Shown here: positions 23,761-36,913 of the stretch, in pieces | How the letters are laid out: the number at the start of each line of letters is the position of its first letter | Position numbering within the stretch: position 1 is the first letter of the stretch | Source: Bos javanicus | Taxonomy: Eukaryota > Chordata > Mammalia > Artiodactyla > Bovidae | Assembly: GCF_032452875.1 (NCBI RefSeq) | Contig: NW_026893681.1 | Location: 550,713 to 614,712 of the forward strand | Length of the DNA: 64,000 nt | Direction of reading: 5' to 3' | Notes under the pieces: generated by a model | Told to the model about the DNA's origin: nothing | Seen by the model: the letters and a program-made list of their open reading frames with translations, nothing else | Database searches by the model: none | Translations under genes and position numbers: made by a program

Positions 23761-24358
23761 TGTGCCGGGAGCCGGGGAGGCATTCCACTCTGGACAAAGG
23801 TCATGAGGAAGGAGGCTCGGCATACGCAAATGCGGGATCGAGCCTCAGGAGTCCACCCGGATATTTTCGAGCATCTCCCCCCAAAAAACCAGAGTCTGCC
23901 TACTGTATTGCTTTGTGCTCTCACCTCTGATTTCATGGGGGCTGTCCCCCACCATCTCGCTCTCTCTGTCAAAGAGTTAACTTACAGTTCCAATTCATAA
24001 AGTTCCTTGTCATACTTCCCTTTAACTTCCAGCTGAGTCTCCATCTGGAGCGCGGAACCCACCACGCTTACTAATTATGCCTGGGCTGCTAAGACCCACT
24101 CGAGAAGCTGTCTAGGGTGAGGCACCTTTTGCTATTCGAGAGGGCGCCTGCGGCCTACGTAAGTGGTGCAAACTTCTTGTCTTGAAGTTTGATTGGTCTT
24201 CCGCGTAAACCAAGCTACTCAGTCTCTTTTCTCCACCGAATTTTCCTACTGAGCTCTCCTCATACTATTATTCTTGACATCTCTGATTAGCATATAAATA
24301 GTCGCCTAGGCCATCTCTCCTTCGAATACCCTGGATCAGTTGGGGCTGGTCCCCGGCA
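23761..24358 (+). mobile_element. LTR copy 10
   Basis: 598 bp. Private one-base loss in TTTCATGGGGGCTG, the short ACC form and CCTTTTGC. Equivalent to copy 17 (offset 9852 bp). Confidence 0.82.
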
Positions 24359-24964
24359 GGTGGCGACCGAACAGGGACCTCAGGAGGCGATACTCAAAGA
24401 GCTGAGCAGACACGAACCACGCAATCAGCAGGCAATAAGCATGGAGCTCAGCAGTGACGAATCATGCTGCTCAACTGGCAATATTCAAGCAGATGAGCCG
24501 ACAGGAATCACGCAGCTCAGATGGCAATTGTCATGCAGATGAGCCGGCAGGAAGCACGCAGCTCAGCAGGCCCTGATCACGTGACTCTGCAGGCACTGAT
24601 CACGTGGCTGATCAAGTCCAGATCACGTGACTGAGCATGCACTAATCACGTGGCTATCATGCACTGATGACGTGACTGCGCATGCACTGATGACGTGGCT
24701 GATCAGGCACTGATCACGTGTTTATCAGGCAGTGATCAGTGACTGACAGGCGCTGATCAGGGGACTGTGCACGCACTGATCAGGTGGCTGATCAGGAACT
24801 GACCACCTGACTGCGCATGCAGTGATCACGTGGCTGGTCGTTCACTGATCACGTGTTTATCATACGGTGATCACGTGACTGAGAGGCGCTGATCACGTGA
24901 CTGTGCCGTCAGTGATCACGTGGCTGAGCATGCCCTGATATCGTGACTGAGCATGCACTGATCA
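24359..24964 (+). repeat. interval 10 (606 bp, short class)
   Basis: Same deletion pair as intervals 3, 4 and 17. It ends GAGCATGCCCTGATATCG, a change (GCACTG to GCCCTG) shared with interval 17. Confidence 0.86.
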
Positions 24965-25568
24965 TGTGCCGGGAGCCGGGGAGGCATTCCACTCTGGACA
25001 AAGGTCATGAGGAAGGAGGCTCGGCATACGCAAATGCGGGATCGAGCCTCAGGAGTCCACCCGGATATTTTCGAATATCTCCCCCCAAAAAAACCCAGAG
25101 TCTGCCTACTGTATTGCTTTGTGCTCTCACCTCTGATTTCACTGGGGGCTGTCCCCCACCACCATCTCGCTCTCTCTGTCAACGAGTTATCTTACAGCTC
25201 CAATTCATAAAGTTCCTTGTCATTCTTCCCTTTAACTTCCAGCTGAGTCTCCATCTGGAGCGCGGAACCCACCACGCTCACTAATTATGCCTGGGCTGCT
25301 AAGACCCACTCGAGAAGGTGTCTAGGGTGAGGCACCTTTCGCTATTCGAGAGGGCGCCTGCGGCCTACGTAAGTGGTGCAAACTTCTTGTCTTGAAGTTT
25401 GATTGGTCTTCCGCGTAAACCAAGCTACTCAGTCTCTTTTCTCCACCGAATTTTCCTACTGAGCTCTCCTCATACTATTATTCTTGACATCTCTGATTAG
25501 CATATAAATAGTCGCCTAGGCCATCTCTCCTTCGAATACCCTGGATCAGTTGGGGCTGGTCCCCGGCA
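24965..25568 (+). mobile_element. LTR copy 11 (W subtype)
   Basis: 604 bp. Subtype W markers: TTCGAATATC, GTCAACGAG and CGCTCACTAAT. Nearest relatives are copies 4, 5 and 18. Confidence 0.82.
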
Positions 25569-26510
25569 GGTGGCGACCGAACAGGGACCTCAGGAGGCGA
25601 TACTCAAAGAGCTGAGCAGACACGAACCAAGCAATCAGCAGGCAATAAGCATGGAGCTCAGCAGTGACGAATCATGCTGCTCAACTGGCAATAATCAAGC
25701 ACGTGAGCAGGCAGGAATCACGCAGCTCAGCTGGCAATTGTCAAGCAGATGAGCCGACAGGAATCACGCAGCTCAGATGGCAATTGTCATGCAGATGAGC
25801 CGGCAGGAATCACGCAGCTCAGCAGGCCCTGATCACGTGACTCTGCAGGCACTGATCACGTGGCTGATCAAGTCCAGATCACGTGACTGAGCATGCACTG
25901 ATCACGTGGCTATCATGCACTGATGACGTGACTGCGCATGCACTGATGACGTGGCTGATCAGGCACTGATCACATGGCTCATCATGCACTGATCACGTGT
26001 TTATCAGGCAATGATCAGTGACTGACAGGCGCTGATCATGGGACTGTGCACGCACGGATCACGTGGCTATCATGCACTGATCACGTGACTGCGCATGCAC
26101 TGATGACGTGGCTGTTCGGGCACTGATCACGTGCTTATCAGGCAATGATCAGTGACTGACAGCGCTGATCATGGGACTGTGCACGCACGGATCACGTGGC
26201 TATCATGCACTGATTACGTGACTGCGCATGCACTGATGACGTGGCTGTTCGGGCACTGATCACGTGTTTATCAGGCAGTGATCAGTGACTGACAGGCGCT
26301 GATCAGGGGACTGTGCACGCACTGATCGGGTGGCTGATCAGGAACTGACCACCTGACTGCGCATGCAGTGATCACGTGGCTGGTCGTTCACTGATCACGT
26401 GTTTATCATACGGTGATCACGTGACTGAGAGGCGCTGATCATGTGACTGTGCCGTCAGTGATCACGTGGCTGAGCAGGCACTGATACCGTGACTGAGCAT
26501 GCACTGATCA
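25569..26510 (+). repeat. interval 11 (942 bp, extra module)
   Basis: Carries the 133-bp extra module. Private CGCACGGATCACG occurs in both module copies, so the second copy was duplicated after that mutation, or one was converted by the other. Confidence 0.86.
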
Positions 26511-27114
26511 TGTGCCGGGAGCCGGGGAGGCATTCCACTCTGGACAAAGGTCATGAGGAAGGAGGCTCGGCATACGCAAATGCGGGATCGAGCCTCAGGA
26601 GTCCACCCGGATATTCTCGAGCATCTCCCCCCCAAAAAAACCAGAGTCTGCCTACTGTATTGCTTTGTGCTCTCACCTCTGATTTCACTGGGGGCTGTCC
26701 CCCACCACCATCTCGCTCTCTCTGTCAAAGAGTTAACTTACAGCTCCAATTCATAAAGTTCCTTGTCATTCTTCCCTTTAACTTCCAGCTGAGTCTCCAT
26801 CTGGAGCGCGGAACCCACCACGCTTACTAATTATGCCTGGGCTGTTAAGACTCACTCGAGAAGGTGTCTAGGGTGAGGCACCTTTCGCTATTCGAGAGGG
26901 CGCCTGCGGCCTACGGAAGTGGTGCAAACTTCTTGTCTTGAAGTTTGATTGGTCTTCCGCGTAAACCAAGCTACTCAGTCTCTTTTCTCCACCGAATTTT
27001 CCTACTGAGCTCTCCTCATACTATTATTCTTGACATCTCTGATTAGCATATAAATAGTCACCTAGGCCATCTCTCCTTCGAATACCCTGGATCAGTTGGG
27101 GCTGGTCCCCGGCA
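26511..27114 (+). mobile_element. LTR copy 12
   Basis: 604 bp. Shares AAGACTCAC with copy 7. Private GCTGTTAAG and TACGGAAGTGG (splice-donor-like motif lost). Confidence 0.82.
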
Positions 27115-28055
27115 GGTGGCGACCGAACAGGGACCTCAGGAGGCGATACTCAAAGAGCTGAGCAGACACGAACCACGCAATCAGCAGGCAATAAGCATGG
27201 AGCTCAGCAGTGACGAATCATGCTGCTCAACTGGCAATAATCAAGCACGTGACCAGGCAGGAATCACGCAGCTCAGCTGGCAATTGTCAAGCAGATGAGC
27301 CGACAGGAATCACGCAGCTCAGATGGCAATTGTCATGCAGATGAGCCGGCAGGAATCACGCAGCTCAGCAGGCCCTGATCACGTGACTCTGCAGGCACTG
27401 ATCACCTGGCTGATCAAGTCCAGATCACGTGACTGAGCATGCACTGATCACGTGGCTCTCATGCACTGATGACGTGACTGCGCATGCACTGATGACGTGG
27501 CTGATCAGGCACTGATCACATGGCTCATCATGCACTGATCACGTGTTTATCAGGCAATGATCAGTACTGACAGGCGCTGATCATGGGACTGTGCATGCAC
27601 TGATCACGTGGCTATCATGCACTGATCACGTGACTGCGCATGCACTGATGACGTGGCTGTTCGGGCACTGATCACGTGCTTATCAGGCAATGATCAGTGA
27701 CTGACAGCGCTGATCATGGGACTGTGCACGCACTGATCACGTGGCTATCATGCACTGATCACGTGACTGCGCATGCACTGATGACGTGGCTGTTCGGGCA
27801 CTGATCACGTGTTTATCAGGCAATGATCAGTGACTGACAGGCGCTGATCATGGGACTGTGCATGCACTGATCAGGTGGCTGATCAGGAACTGACCACCTG
27901 ACCTCGCATGCAGTGATCACGTGGCTGGTCGTTCACTGATCACCTGTTTATCATACGGTGATCACGTGACTGAGAGGCGCTGATCACGTGACTGTGCCGT
28001 CAGTGATCACGTGGCTGAGCATGCACTGATATCGTGACTGAGCATGCACTGATCA
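27115..28055 (+). repeat. interval 12 (941 bp, extra module)
   Basis: As interval 7, with a two-base loss (GATCAGTACTGACAGG). Private GGCTCTCATGC and CACCTGTTTATC. Confidence 0.86.
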
Positions 28056-28658
28056 TGTGCCAGGAGCCGGGGAGGCATTCCACTCTGGACAAAGGTCATG
28101 AGGAAGGAGGCTCGGCATACGCAAATGCGGGATCGAGCCTCAGGAGTCCACCCGGATATTCTCGAGCATCTCCCCCAAAAAAAACCAGAGTCTGCCTACT
28201 GTATTGCTTTGTGCCCTCACCTCTGATTTCACTGGGGGCTGTCCCCCACCACCATCTCGCTCTCTCTGTCAAAGATTTAACTTACAGCTCCAATTCATAA
28301 AGTTCCTTGTCATTCTTCCCTTTAACATCCAGCTGAGTCTCCATCTGGAGCGCGGAACCCACCACGCTTACTAATTATGCCTGGGCTGCTAAGACCCACT
28401 CGAGAAGGTGTCTAGGGTGAGGCACCTTTCGCTATTCGAGAGGGCGCCTGCGGCCTACGTAAGTGGTGCAAACTTCTTGTCTAGAAGTTTGATTGGTCTT
28501 CCGCGTAAACCAAGCTACTCAGTCTCTTTTATCCACCGAATTTTCCTACTGAGCTCACCTCATACTATTATTCTTGACATCTCTGATTAGCATATAAATA
28601 GTCGCCTAGGCCATCTCTCCTTCGAATACCCTGGATCAGTTGGGGCTGGTCCCCGGCA
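28056..28658 (+). mobile_element. LTR copy 13 (X subtype)
   Basis: 603 bp. X markers as in copy 8 (offset 7075 bp). Private TGTGCCAGGAGCC at the 5' end. Confidence 0.82.
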
Positions 28659-29421
28659 GGTGGCGACCGAACAGGGACCTCAGGAGGCGATACTCAAAGA
28701 GCTGAGCAGACACGAACCACGCAATCAGCAGGCAATAAGCATGGAGCTCAGCAGTGACGAATCATGCTGCTCAACTGGCAATAATCAAGCACGTGAGCAG
28801 GCAGGAATCACGCAGCTCAGATGGCAATTGTCATGCAGATGAGCCGGCAGGAATCACGCAGCTCAGCAGGCCCTGATCACGTGACTCTGCAGGCACTGAT
28901 CACCTGGCTGATCAAGTCCAGATCACGTGACTGAGCATGCACTGATCACGTGGCTATCATGCACTGAAGACGTGACTTCGCATGCACTGATGACGTGGCT
29001 GATCAGGCACTGATCACATGGCTCATCATGCACTGATCACGTGTTTATCAGGCAATGATCAGCGACTGACAGGCGCTGATCATGGGACTGTGCACGCACT
29101 GATCACGTGGCTATCATGCTCTGATCACGTGACTGCGCATGCACTGATGATGTGGCTCTTCGGGCACTGATCACGTGTTTATCAGGCAGTGATCAGTGAC
29201 TGACAGGCGCTGATCAGGGGACTGTGCACGCACTGATCAGGTGGCTGATCAGGAACTGACCACCTGACTGCGCATGCAGTGATCACGTGGCTGGTCGTTC
29301 ACTGATCACGTGTTTATCATACGGTGATCACGTGACTGAGAGGCGCTGGTCACGTGACTGTGCCGTCAGTGATCACGTGGCTGAGCATGCACTGATATCG
29401 TGACTGAGCATGCACTGATCA
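28659..29421 (+). repeat. interval 13 (763 bp)
   Basis: X-associated spacer. Private CATGCTCTGATC and GGCTCTTCGGGC. Confidence 0.86.
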
Positions 29422-30024
29422 TGTGCCGGGAGCCGGGGAGGCATTCCACTCTGGACAAAGGTCATAAGGAAGGAGGCTCGGCATACGCAAATGCGGGATC
29501 GAGCCTCAGGAGTCCACCCGGATATTCTCGAGCATCTCCCCCCAAAAAAACCAGAGTCTGCCTACTGTATTGCTTTGTGCTCTCACCACTGATTTCACTG
29601 GGGGCTGTCCCCCACCACCATCTCGCTCTCTCTGTCATAGAGTTAACTTACAGCTCCAATTCATAAAGTTCCTTGTCATTCTTCCCTTTAACTTCCAGCT
29701 GAGTCTCCATCTGGAGCGCGGAACCCACCACGCTTACTAATTATGCCTGGGCTGCTAAGACCCACTCGAGAAGGTGTCTAGGGTGAGGCACCTTTCGCTA
29801 TTCGAGAGGGCGCCTGCGGCCTACGTAAGTGGTGCAAACTTCTTGTCTTGAAGTTTGATTGGTCTTCCGCGTAAACCAAGCTACTCAGTCTCTTTTCTCC
29901 ACCGATTTTTCCTACTGAGCTCTCCTCATACTATTATTCTTGACATCTCTGATTAGCATATAAATAGTCGCCTAGGCCATCTCTCCTTCGAATACCCTGG
30001 ATCAGTTGGGGCTGGTCCCTGGCA
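29422..30024 (+). mobile_element. LTR copy 14 (Y subtype)
   Basis: 603 bp. Y markers including GTCCCTGGCA at the end, but it keeps AATGCGGGATCG and GCGCGGAAC. Confidence 0.82.
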
Positions 30025-30833
30025 GGTGGCGACCGAACAGGGACCTCAGGAGGCAATACTCAAAGAGCTGAGCAGACACGAACCACGCAATCAGCAGGCA
30101 ATAAGCATGGAGCTCAGCAGTGACGAATCATGCTGCTCAACTGGCAATAATCAAGCACGTGACCAGGCAGGAATCACGCAGCTCAGCTGGCAATTGTCAA
30201 GCAGATGAGCCGACAGGAATCACGAAGCTCAGATGGCAATTGTCATGCAGATGAACTGGCAGGAATCACGCAGCTCAGCAGGCCCTGATCACGTGACTCT
30301 GCAGGCACTGATCACCTGGCTGATCAAGTCCAGATCACGTGACTGAGCATGCACTGATCACGTGGCTATCATGCACTGAAGACGTGACTTCGCATGCACT
30401 GATGACGTGGCTGATCAGGCACTGATCACATGGCTCATCATGCACTGATCACGTGTTTATCAGGCAATGATCAGTGACTGACAGGCGCTGATCATGGGAC
30501 TGTGCACGCACTGATCACGTGGCTATCATGCACTGATCACGTGACTGCGCATGCACTGATGACGTGGCTGTTCGGGCACTGATCACGTGTTTATCAGGCA
30601 GTGATCAGTGACTGACAGGCGCTGATCAGGGGACTGTGCACGCACTGATCAGGTGGCTGATCAGGAACTGACCACCTGACCTCGCATGCAGTGATCACGT
30701 GGCTGGTCGTTCACTGATCACGTGTTTATCATACGGTGATCACGTGACTGAGAGGCGCTGATCACGTGACTGTGCCGTCAGTGATCACGTGGCTGAGCAT
30801 GCACTGATATCGTGACTGAGCATGCACTGATCA
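30025..30833 (+). repeat. interval 14 (809 bp)
   Basis: First interval with AGGAGGCAATACTC (A for G) in the leader. This change later becomes fixed from interval 25 to the right end. Confidence 0.86.
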
Positions 30834-31436
30834 TGTGCCGGGAGCCGGGGAGGCATTCCACTCTGGACAAAGGTCATGAGGAAGGAGGCTCGGCATACGC
30901 AAATGCGGGATCGAGCCTCAGGAGTCCACCCGGATATTCTCGAGCATCTCCCCCCAAAAAAACCAGAGTCTGCCTACTGTATTGCTTTGTGCCCTCACCT
31001 CTGATTTCACTGGGGGCTGTCCCCCACCACCATCTCGCTCTCTCTGTCAAAGAGTTAACTTACAGCTCCAATTCATAAATTTCCTTGTCATTCTTCCCTT
31101 TAACATCCAGCTGAGTCTCCATCTGGAGCGCGGAACCCACCACGCTTACTAATTATGCCTGGGCTGCTAAGACCCACTCGAGAAGGTGTCTAGGGTGAGG
31201 CACCTTTCGCTATTCGAGAGGGCGCCTGCGGCCTACGTAAGTGGTGCAAACTTCTTGTCTTGAAGTTTGATTGGTCTTCCGCGTAAACCAAGCTACTCAG
31301 TCTCTTTTATCCACCGAATTTTCCTACTGAGCTCACCTCATACTATTATTCTTGACATCTCTGATTAGCATATAAATAGTCGCCTAGGCCATCCCTCCTT
31401 CGAATTCCCTGGATCAGTTGGGGCTGGTCCCCGGCA
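30834..31436 (+). mobile_element. LTR copy 15 (X-like)
   Basis: 603 bp. Has CATAAATTTCC, TTAACATCCAG and TTTTATCCACC of subtype X but GTCTTGAAG of the common type. A mosaic or intermediate. Private CGAATTCCCTGG. Confidence 0.82.
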
Positions 31437-32199
31437 GGTGGCGACCGAACAGGGACCTCAGGAGGCGATACTCAAAGAGCTGAGCAGACACGAACCACGC
31501 AATCAGCAGGCAATAAGCATGGAGCTCAGCAGTGACGAATCATGCTGCTCAACTGGCAATAATCAAGCACGTGAGCAGGCAGGAATCACGCAGCTCAGCT
31601 GGCAATTGTCATGCAGATGAGCCGGCAGGAATCACGCAGCTCAGCAGGCCCTGATCACGTGACTCTGCAGGCACTGATCACCTGGCTGATCAAGTCCAGA
31701 TCACGTGACTGAGCATGCACTGATCACGTGGCTATCATGCACTGAAGACGTGACTTCGCATGCACTGATGACGTGGCTGATCAGGCACTGATCACATGGC
31801 TCATCATGCACTGATCACGTGTTTATCAGGCAATGATCAGCGACTGACAGGCGCTGATCATGGGACTGTGCACGCACTGATCACGTGGCTATCATGCACT
31901 GATCACGTGACTGCGCATGCACTGATGATGTGGCTGTTCGGGCACTGATCACGTGTTTATCAGGCAGTGATCAGTGACTGACAGGCGCTGATCAGGGGAC
32001 TGTGCACGCACTGATCAGGTGGCTGATCAGGAACTGACCACCTGACTGCGCATGCAGTGATCACGTGGCTGGTCGTTCACTGATCACGTGTTTATCATAC
32101 GGTGATCACGTGACTGAGAGGCGCTGGTCACGTGACTGTGCCGTCAGTGATCACGTGGCTGAGCATGCACTGATATCGTGACTGAGCATGCACTGATCA
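31437..32199 (+). repeat. interval 15 (763 bp)
   Basis: X-associated spacer lacking one 46-bp monomer. Equivalent to interval 8 at an offset of about 9852 bp. Confidence 0.86.
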
Positions 32200-32803
32200 T
32201 GTGCCGGGAGCCGGGGAGGCATTCCACTCTGGACAAAGGTCATAAGGAAGGAGGCTCGGCATACGCAAATGCGGATCGAGCCTCAGGAGTCCACCCGGAT
32301 ATTCTCGAGCATCCACCCCCCCAAAAAAACCAGAGTCTGCCTACTGTATTGCTTTGTGCCCTCACCACTGATTTCACTGGGGGCTGTCCCCCACCACCAT
32401 CTCGCTCTCTGTGTCATAGAGTTAACTTACAGCTCCAATTCATAAAGTTCCTTGTCATTCTTCCCTTTAACTTCCAGCTGAGTCTCCATCTGGAGCGCAG
32501 AACCCACCACGCTTACTAATTATGCCTGGGCTGCTAAGACCCACTCGAGAAGGTGTCTAGGGTGAGGCACCTTTCGCTATTCGAGAGGGCGCCTGCGGCC
32601 TACGTAAGTGGTGCAAACTTCTTGTCTTGAAGTTTGATTGGTCTTCCGCGTAAACCAAGCTACTCAGTCTCTTTTCTCCACCGATTTTTCCTACTGAGCT
32701 CTCCTCATACTATTATTCTTGACATCTCTGATTAGCATATAAATAGTCGCCTAGGCCATCTCTCCTTCGAATACCCTGGATCAGTTGGGGCTGGTCCCTG
32801 GCA
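32200..32803 (+). mobile_element. LTR copy 16 (Y subtype)
   Basis: 604 bp. Shares even the rare AATGCGGATCG loss and CACCCCCCC tract with copy 9, 9852 bp upstream: direct evidence of one multi-unit duplication. Confidence 0.83.
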
Positions 32804-33612
32804 GGTGGCGACCGAACAGGGACCTCAGGAGGCAATACTCAAAGAGCTGAGCAGACACGAACCACGCAATCAGCAGGCAATAAGCATGGAGCTCAGCAGT
32901 GACGAATCATGCTGCTCAACTGGCAATAATCAAGCACGTGACCAGGCAGGAATCACGCAGCTCAGCTGGCAATTGTCAAGCAGATGAGCCGACAGGAATC
33001 ACGAAGCTCAGATGGCAATTGTCATGCAGATGAGCTGGCAGGAATCACGCAGCTCAGCAGGCCCTGATCACGTGACTCTGCAGGCACTGATCACGTGGCT
33101 GATCAAGTCCAGATCACGTGACTGAGCATGCACTGATCACGTGGCTATCATGCACTGAAGACGTGACTTCGCATGCACTGATGACGTGGCTGATCAGGCA
33201 CTGATCACATGGCTCATCATGCACTGATCACGTGTTTATCAAGCAATGATCAGTGACTGACAGGCGCTGATCATGGGACTGTGCACGCACTGATCACGTG
33301 GCTATCATGCACTGATCACGTGACTGCGCATGCACTGATGATGTGGCTGTTCGGGCAGTGATCACGTGTTTATCAGGCAGTGATCAGTGACTGACAGGCG
33401 CTGATCAGGGGACTGTGCACGCACTGATCAGGTGGCTGATCAGGAACTGACCACCTGACTGCGCATGCAGGGATCACGTGGCTGGTCGTTCACTGATCAC
33501 GTGTTTATCATACGGTGATCACGTGACTGAGAGGCGCTGATCACGTGACTGTGCCGTCAGTGATCACGTGGCTGAGCATGCACTGATATCGTGACTGAGC
33601 ATGCACTGATCA
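32804..33612 (+). repeat. interval 16 (809 bp)
   Basis: Y-associated spacer with ATCAAGCAATGATC, and leader with GGAGGCAATACTC. Confidence 0.86.
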
Positions 33613-34213
33613 TGTGCCGGGAGCCGGGGAGGCATTCCACTCTGGACAAAGGTCATGAGGAAGGAGGCTCGGCATACGCAAATGCGGGATCGAGCCTCAG
33701 GAGTCCACCCGGATATTTTCGAGCATCTCCCCCCGAAAAAACCCAGAGTCTGCCTACTGTATTGCTTTGTGCTCTCACCTCTGATTTCACTGGGGGCTGT
33801 CCCCCACCATCTCGCTCTCTCTGTCAAAGAGTTAACTTACAGTTCCAATTCATAAAGTTCCTTGTCATTCTTCCCTTTAACTTCCAGCTGAGTCTCCATC
33901 TGGAGCGCGGAACCCACCACGCTTACTAATTATGCCTGGGCTGCTAAGACCCACTCGAGAAGCTGTCTAGGGTGAGGCACCTTTTGCTATTCGAGAGGGC
34001 GCCTGCGGCCTACGTAAGTGGTGCAAACTTCTTGTCTTGAAGTTTGATTGGTCTTCCGCGTAAACCAAGCTACTCAGTCTCTTTTCTCCACCGAATTTTC
34101 CTACTGAGCTCTCCTCATACTATTATTCTTGACATCTCTGATTAGCATATAAATAGTCGCCTAGGCCATCTCTCCTTCGAATACCCTGGATCAGTTGGGG
34201 CTGGTCCCCGGCA
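33613..34213 (+). mobile_element. LTR copy 17
   Basis: 601 bp. Short ACC form, CCTTTTGC, and CCCCCCGAAAAAACCC as in copies 1 and 18. Confidence 0.82.
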
Positions 34214-34819
34214 GGTGGCGACCGAACAGGGACCTCAGGAGGCGATACTCAAAGAGCTGAGCAGACACGAACCACGCAATCAGCAGGCAATAAGCATGGA
34301 GCTCAGCAGTGACGAATCATGCTGCTCAACTGGCAATAATCAAGCAGATGAGCCGACAGGAATCACGCAGCTCAGATGGCAATTGTCATGCAGATGAGCC
34401 GGCAGGAAGCACGCAGCTCAGCAGGCCCTGATCACGTGACTCTGCAGGCACTGATCACGTGGCTGATCAAGTCCAGATCACGTGACTGAGCATGCACTGA
34501 TCACGTGGCTATCATGCACTGATGACGTGACTGCGCATGCACTGATGACGTGGCTGATCAGGCACTGATCACGTGTTTATCAGGCAGTGATCAGTGACTG
34601 ACAGGCGCTGATCAGGGGACTGTGCACGCACTGATCAGGTGGCTGATCAGGAACTGACCACCTGACTGCGCATGCAGTGATCACGTGGCTGGTCGTTCAC
34701 TGATCACGTGTTTATCATACGGTGATCACGTGACTGAGAGGCGCTGATCACGTGACTGTGCCGTCAGTGATCACGTGGCTGAGCAGGCCCTGATATCGTG
34801 ACTGAGCATGCACTGATCA
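34214..34819 (+). repeat. interval 17 (606 bp, short class)
   Basis: Same deletion pair as interval 10. Ends GAGCAGGCCCTGATATCG. Confidence 0.86.
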
Positions 34820-35423
34820 TGTGCCGGGAGCCGGGGAGGCATTCCACTCTGGACAAAGGTCATGAGGAAGGAGGCTCGGCATACGCAAATGCGGGATCGA
34901 GCCTCAGGAGTCCACCCGGATATTTTCGAACATCTCCCCCCGAAAAAACCCAGAGTCTGCCTACTGTATTGCTTTGTGCTCTCACCTCTGATTTCACTGG
35001 GGGCTGTCCCCCACCACCATCTCGCTCTCTCTGTCAACGAGTTAACTTACAGCTCCAATTCATAAAGTTCCTTGTCATTCTTCCCTTTAACTTCCAGCTG
35101 AGTCTCCATCTGGAGCGCAGAACCCACCACGCTCACTAATTATGCCTGGGCTGCTAAGACCCACTCGAGAAGGTGTCTAGGGTGAGGCACCTTTCGCTAT
35201 TCGAGAGGGCGCCTGCGGCCTACGTAAGTGGTGCAAACTTCTTGTCTTGAAGTTTGATTGGTCTTCCGCGTAAACCAAGCTACTCAGTCTCTTTTCTCCA
35301 CCGAATTTTCCTACTGAGCTCTCCTCATACTATTATTCTTGACATCTCTGATTAGCATATAAAGAGTTGCCTAGGCCATCTCTCCTTCGAATACCCTGGA
35401 TCAGTTGGGGCTGGTCCCCGGCA
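34820..35423 (+). mobile_element. LTR copy 18 (W subtype), altered TATA
   Basis: 604 bp. W markers (GTCAACGAG, CGCTCACTAAT) with TTCGAACATC. It alone has TATAAAGAGTTGCC at 35358 instead of TATAAATAGTCGCC, still a plausible TATA box. Confidence 0.82.
35358..35365 (+). promoter_or_regulatory. variant LTR TATA box (TATAAAGA)
   Basis: The only TATA-box variant seen among the 38 copies. Confidence 0.55.
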
Positions 35424-36311
35424 GGTGGCGACCGAACAGGGACCTCAGGAGGCGATACTCAAAGAGCTGAGCAGACACGAACCACGCAATCAGCAGGCAA
35501 TAAGCATGGAGCTCAGCAGTGACGAATCATGCTGCTCAACTGGCAATATTCAAGCACGTGACCAGGCAGGAATCACGCAGCTCAGCTGGCAATTGTCAAG
35601 CAGATGAGCCGACAGGAATCACGCAGCTCAGCAGGCCCTGATCACGTGATCTGCAGGCATGATCACGTGGCTGATCAAGAGATCACGTGACTGAGCATGC
35701 ACTGATCACGTGGCTATCATGCACTGATGACGTGACTGCGCATGCACTTATGACGTGGCTGATCAGGCACTGATCACGTGGCTGATCATGCACTGATCAC
35801 GTGTTTATCAGGCAATGATCAGTACTGACAGGCGCTGATCATGGGACTGCATGCACTGATCACGTGGCTATCATGCACTGATCACGTGACTGGCATGCAC
35901 TGATCACGTGGCTGATCATGCACTGATCACGTGTTTATCAGGCAATGATCAGTGACTGACAGGCGCTGATCATGGGACTGTGCACGCACTGATCACGTGG
36001 CTATCATGCACTGATCACGTGACTGCGCATGCACTGATGACGTGGCTGTTCGGGCACTGATCACGTGTTTATCAGGCAGTGATCAGTGACTGACAGGCGC
36101 TGATCAGGGGACTGTGCACGCACTGATCAGGTGGCTGATCAGGAACTGACCACCTGACCTCGCATGCAGTGATCACGTGGCTGGTCGTTCACTGATCACG
36201 TGTTTATCATACGGTGATCACGTGACTGAGAGGCGCTGATCACGTGACTGTGCCGTCAGTGATCACGTGGCTGAGCATGCACTGATATCGTGACTGAGCA
36301 TGCACTGATCA
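35424..36311 (+). repeat. interval 18 (888 bp, irregular)
   Basis: First of the irregular class. After a shortened leader, about 35,635-35,960 shows many one- to four-base losses against the usual spacer (CACGTGATCTGCAGGCATG, ATCAAGAGATCACG, GATCAGTACTGAC, GACTGGCATGC). The flanking spacer is normal. Either a truly eroded module or consensus errors in a hard-to-assemble stretch. Confidence 0.8.
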
Positions 36312-36913
36312 TGTGCCGGGAGCCGGGGAGGCATTCCACTCTGGACAAAGGTCATGAGGAAGGAGGCTCGGCATACGCAAATGCGGGATCGAGCCTCAGG
36401 AGTCCACCCGGATATTCTCGAGCATCTCCCCCAAAAAAACCAGAGTCTGCCTACTGTATTGCTTTGTGCCCTCACCTCTGATTTCACTGGGGGCTGTCCC
36501 CCACCACCATCTCGCTCTCTCTGTCAAAGAGTTAACTTACAGCTCCAATTCATAAATTTCCTTGTCATTCTTCCCTTTAACATCCAGCTGAGTCTCCATC
36601 TGGAGCGCGGAACCCACCACGCTTACTAATTATGCCTGGGCTGCTAAGACCCACTCGAGAAGGTGTCTAGGGTGAGGCACCTTTCGCTATTCGAGAGGGC
36701 GCCTGCGGCCTACGTAAGTGGTGCAAACTTCTTGTCTAGAAGTTTGATTGGTCTTCCGCGTAAACCAAGCTACTCAGTCTCTTTTCTCCACCGAATTTTC
36801 CTACTGAGCTCACCTCATACTATTATTCTTGACATCTCTGATTAGCATATAAATAGTCGCCTAGGCCATCCCTCCTTCGAATACCCTGGATCAGTTGGGG
36901 CTGGTCCCCGGCA
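36312..36913 (+). mobile_element. LTR copy 19 (X subtype)
   Basis: 602 bp. X markers (GTCTAGAAG, CATAAATTTCC, TTAACATCCAG) but TTTTCTCCACC of the common type. Opens the first 4258-bp trimer. Confidence 0.82.
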
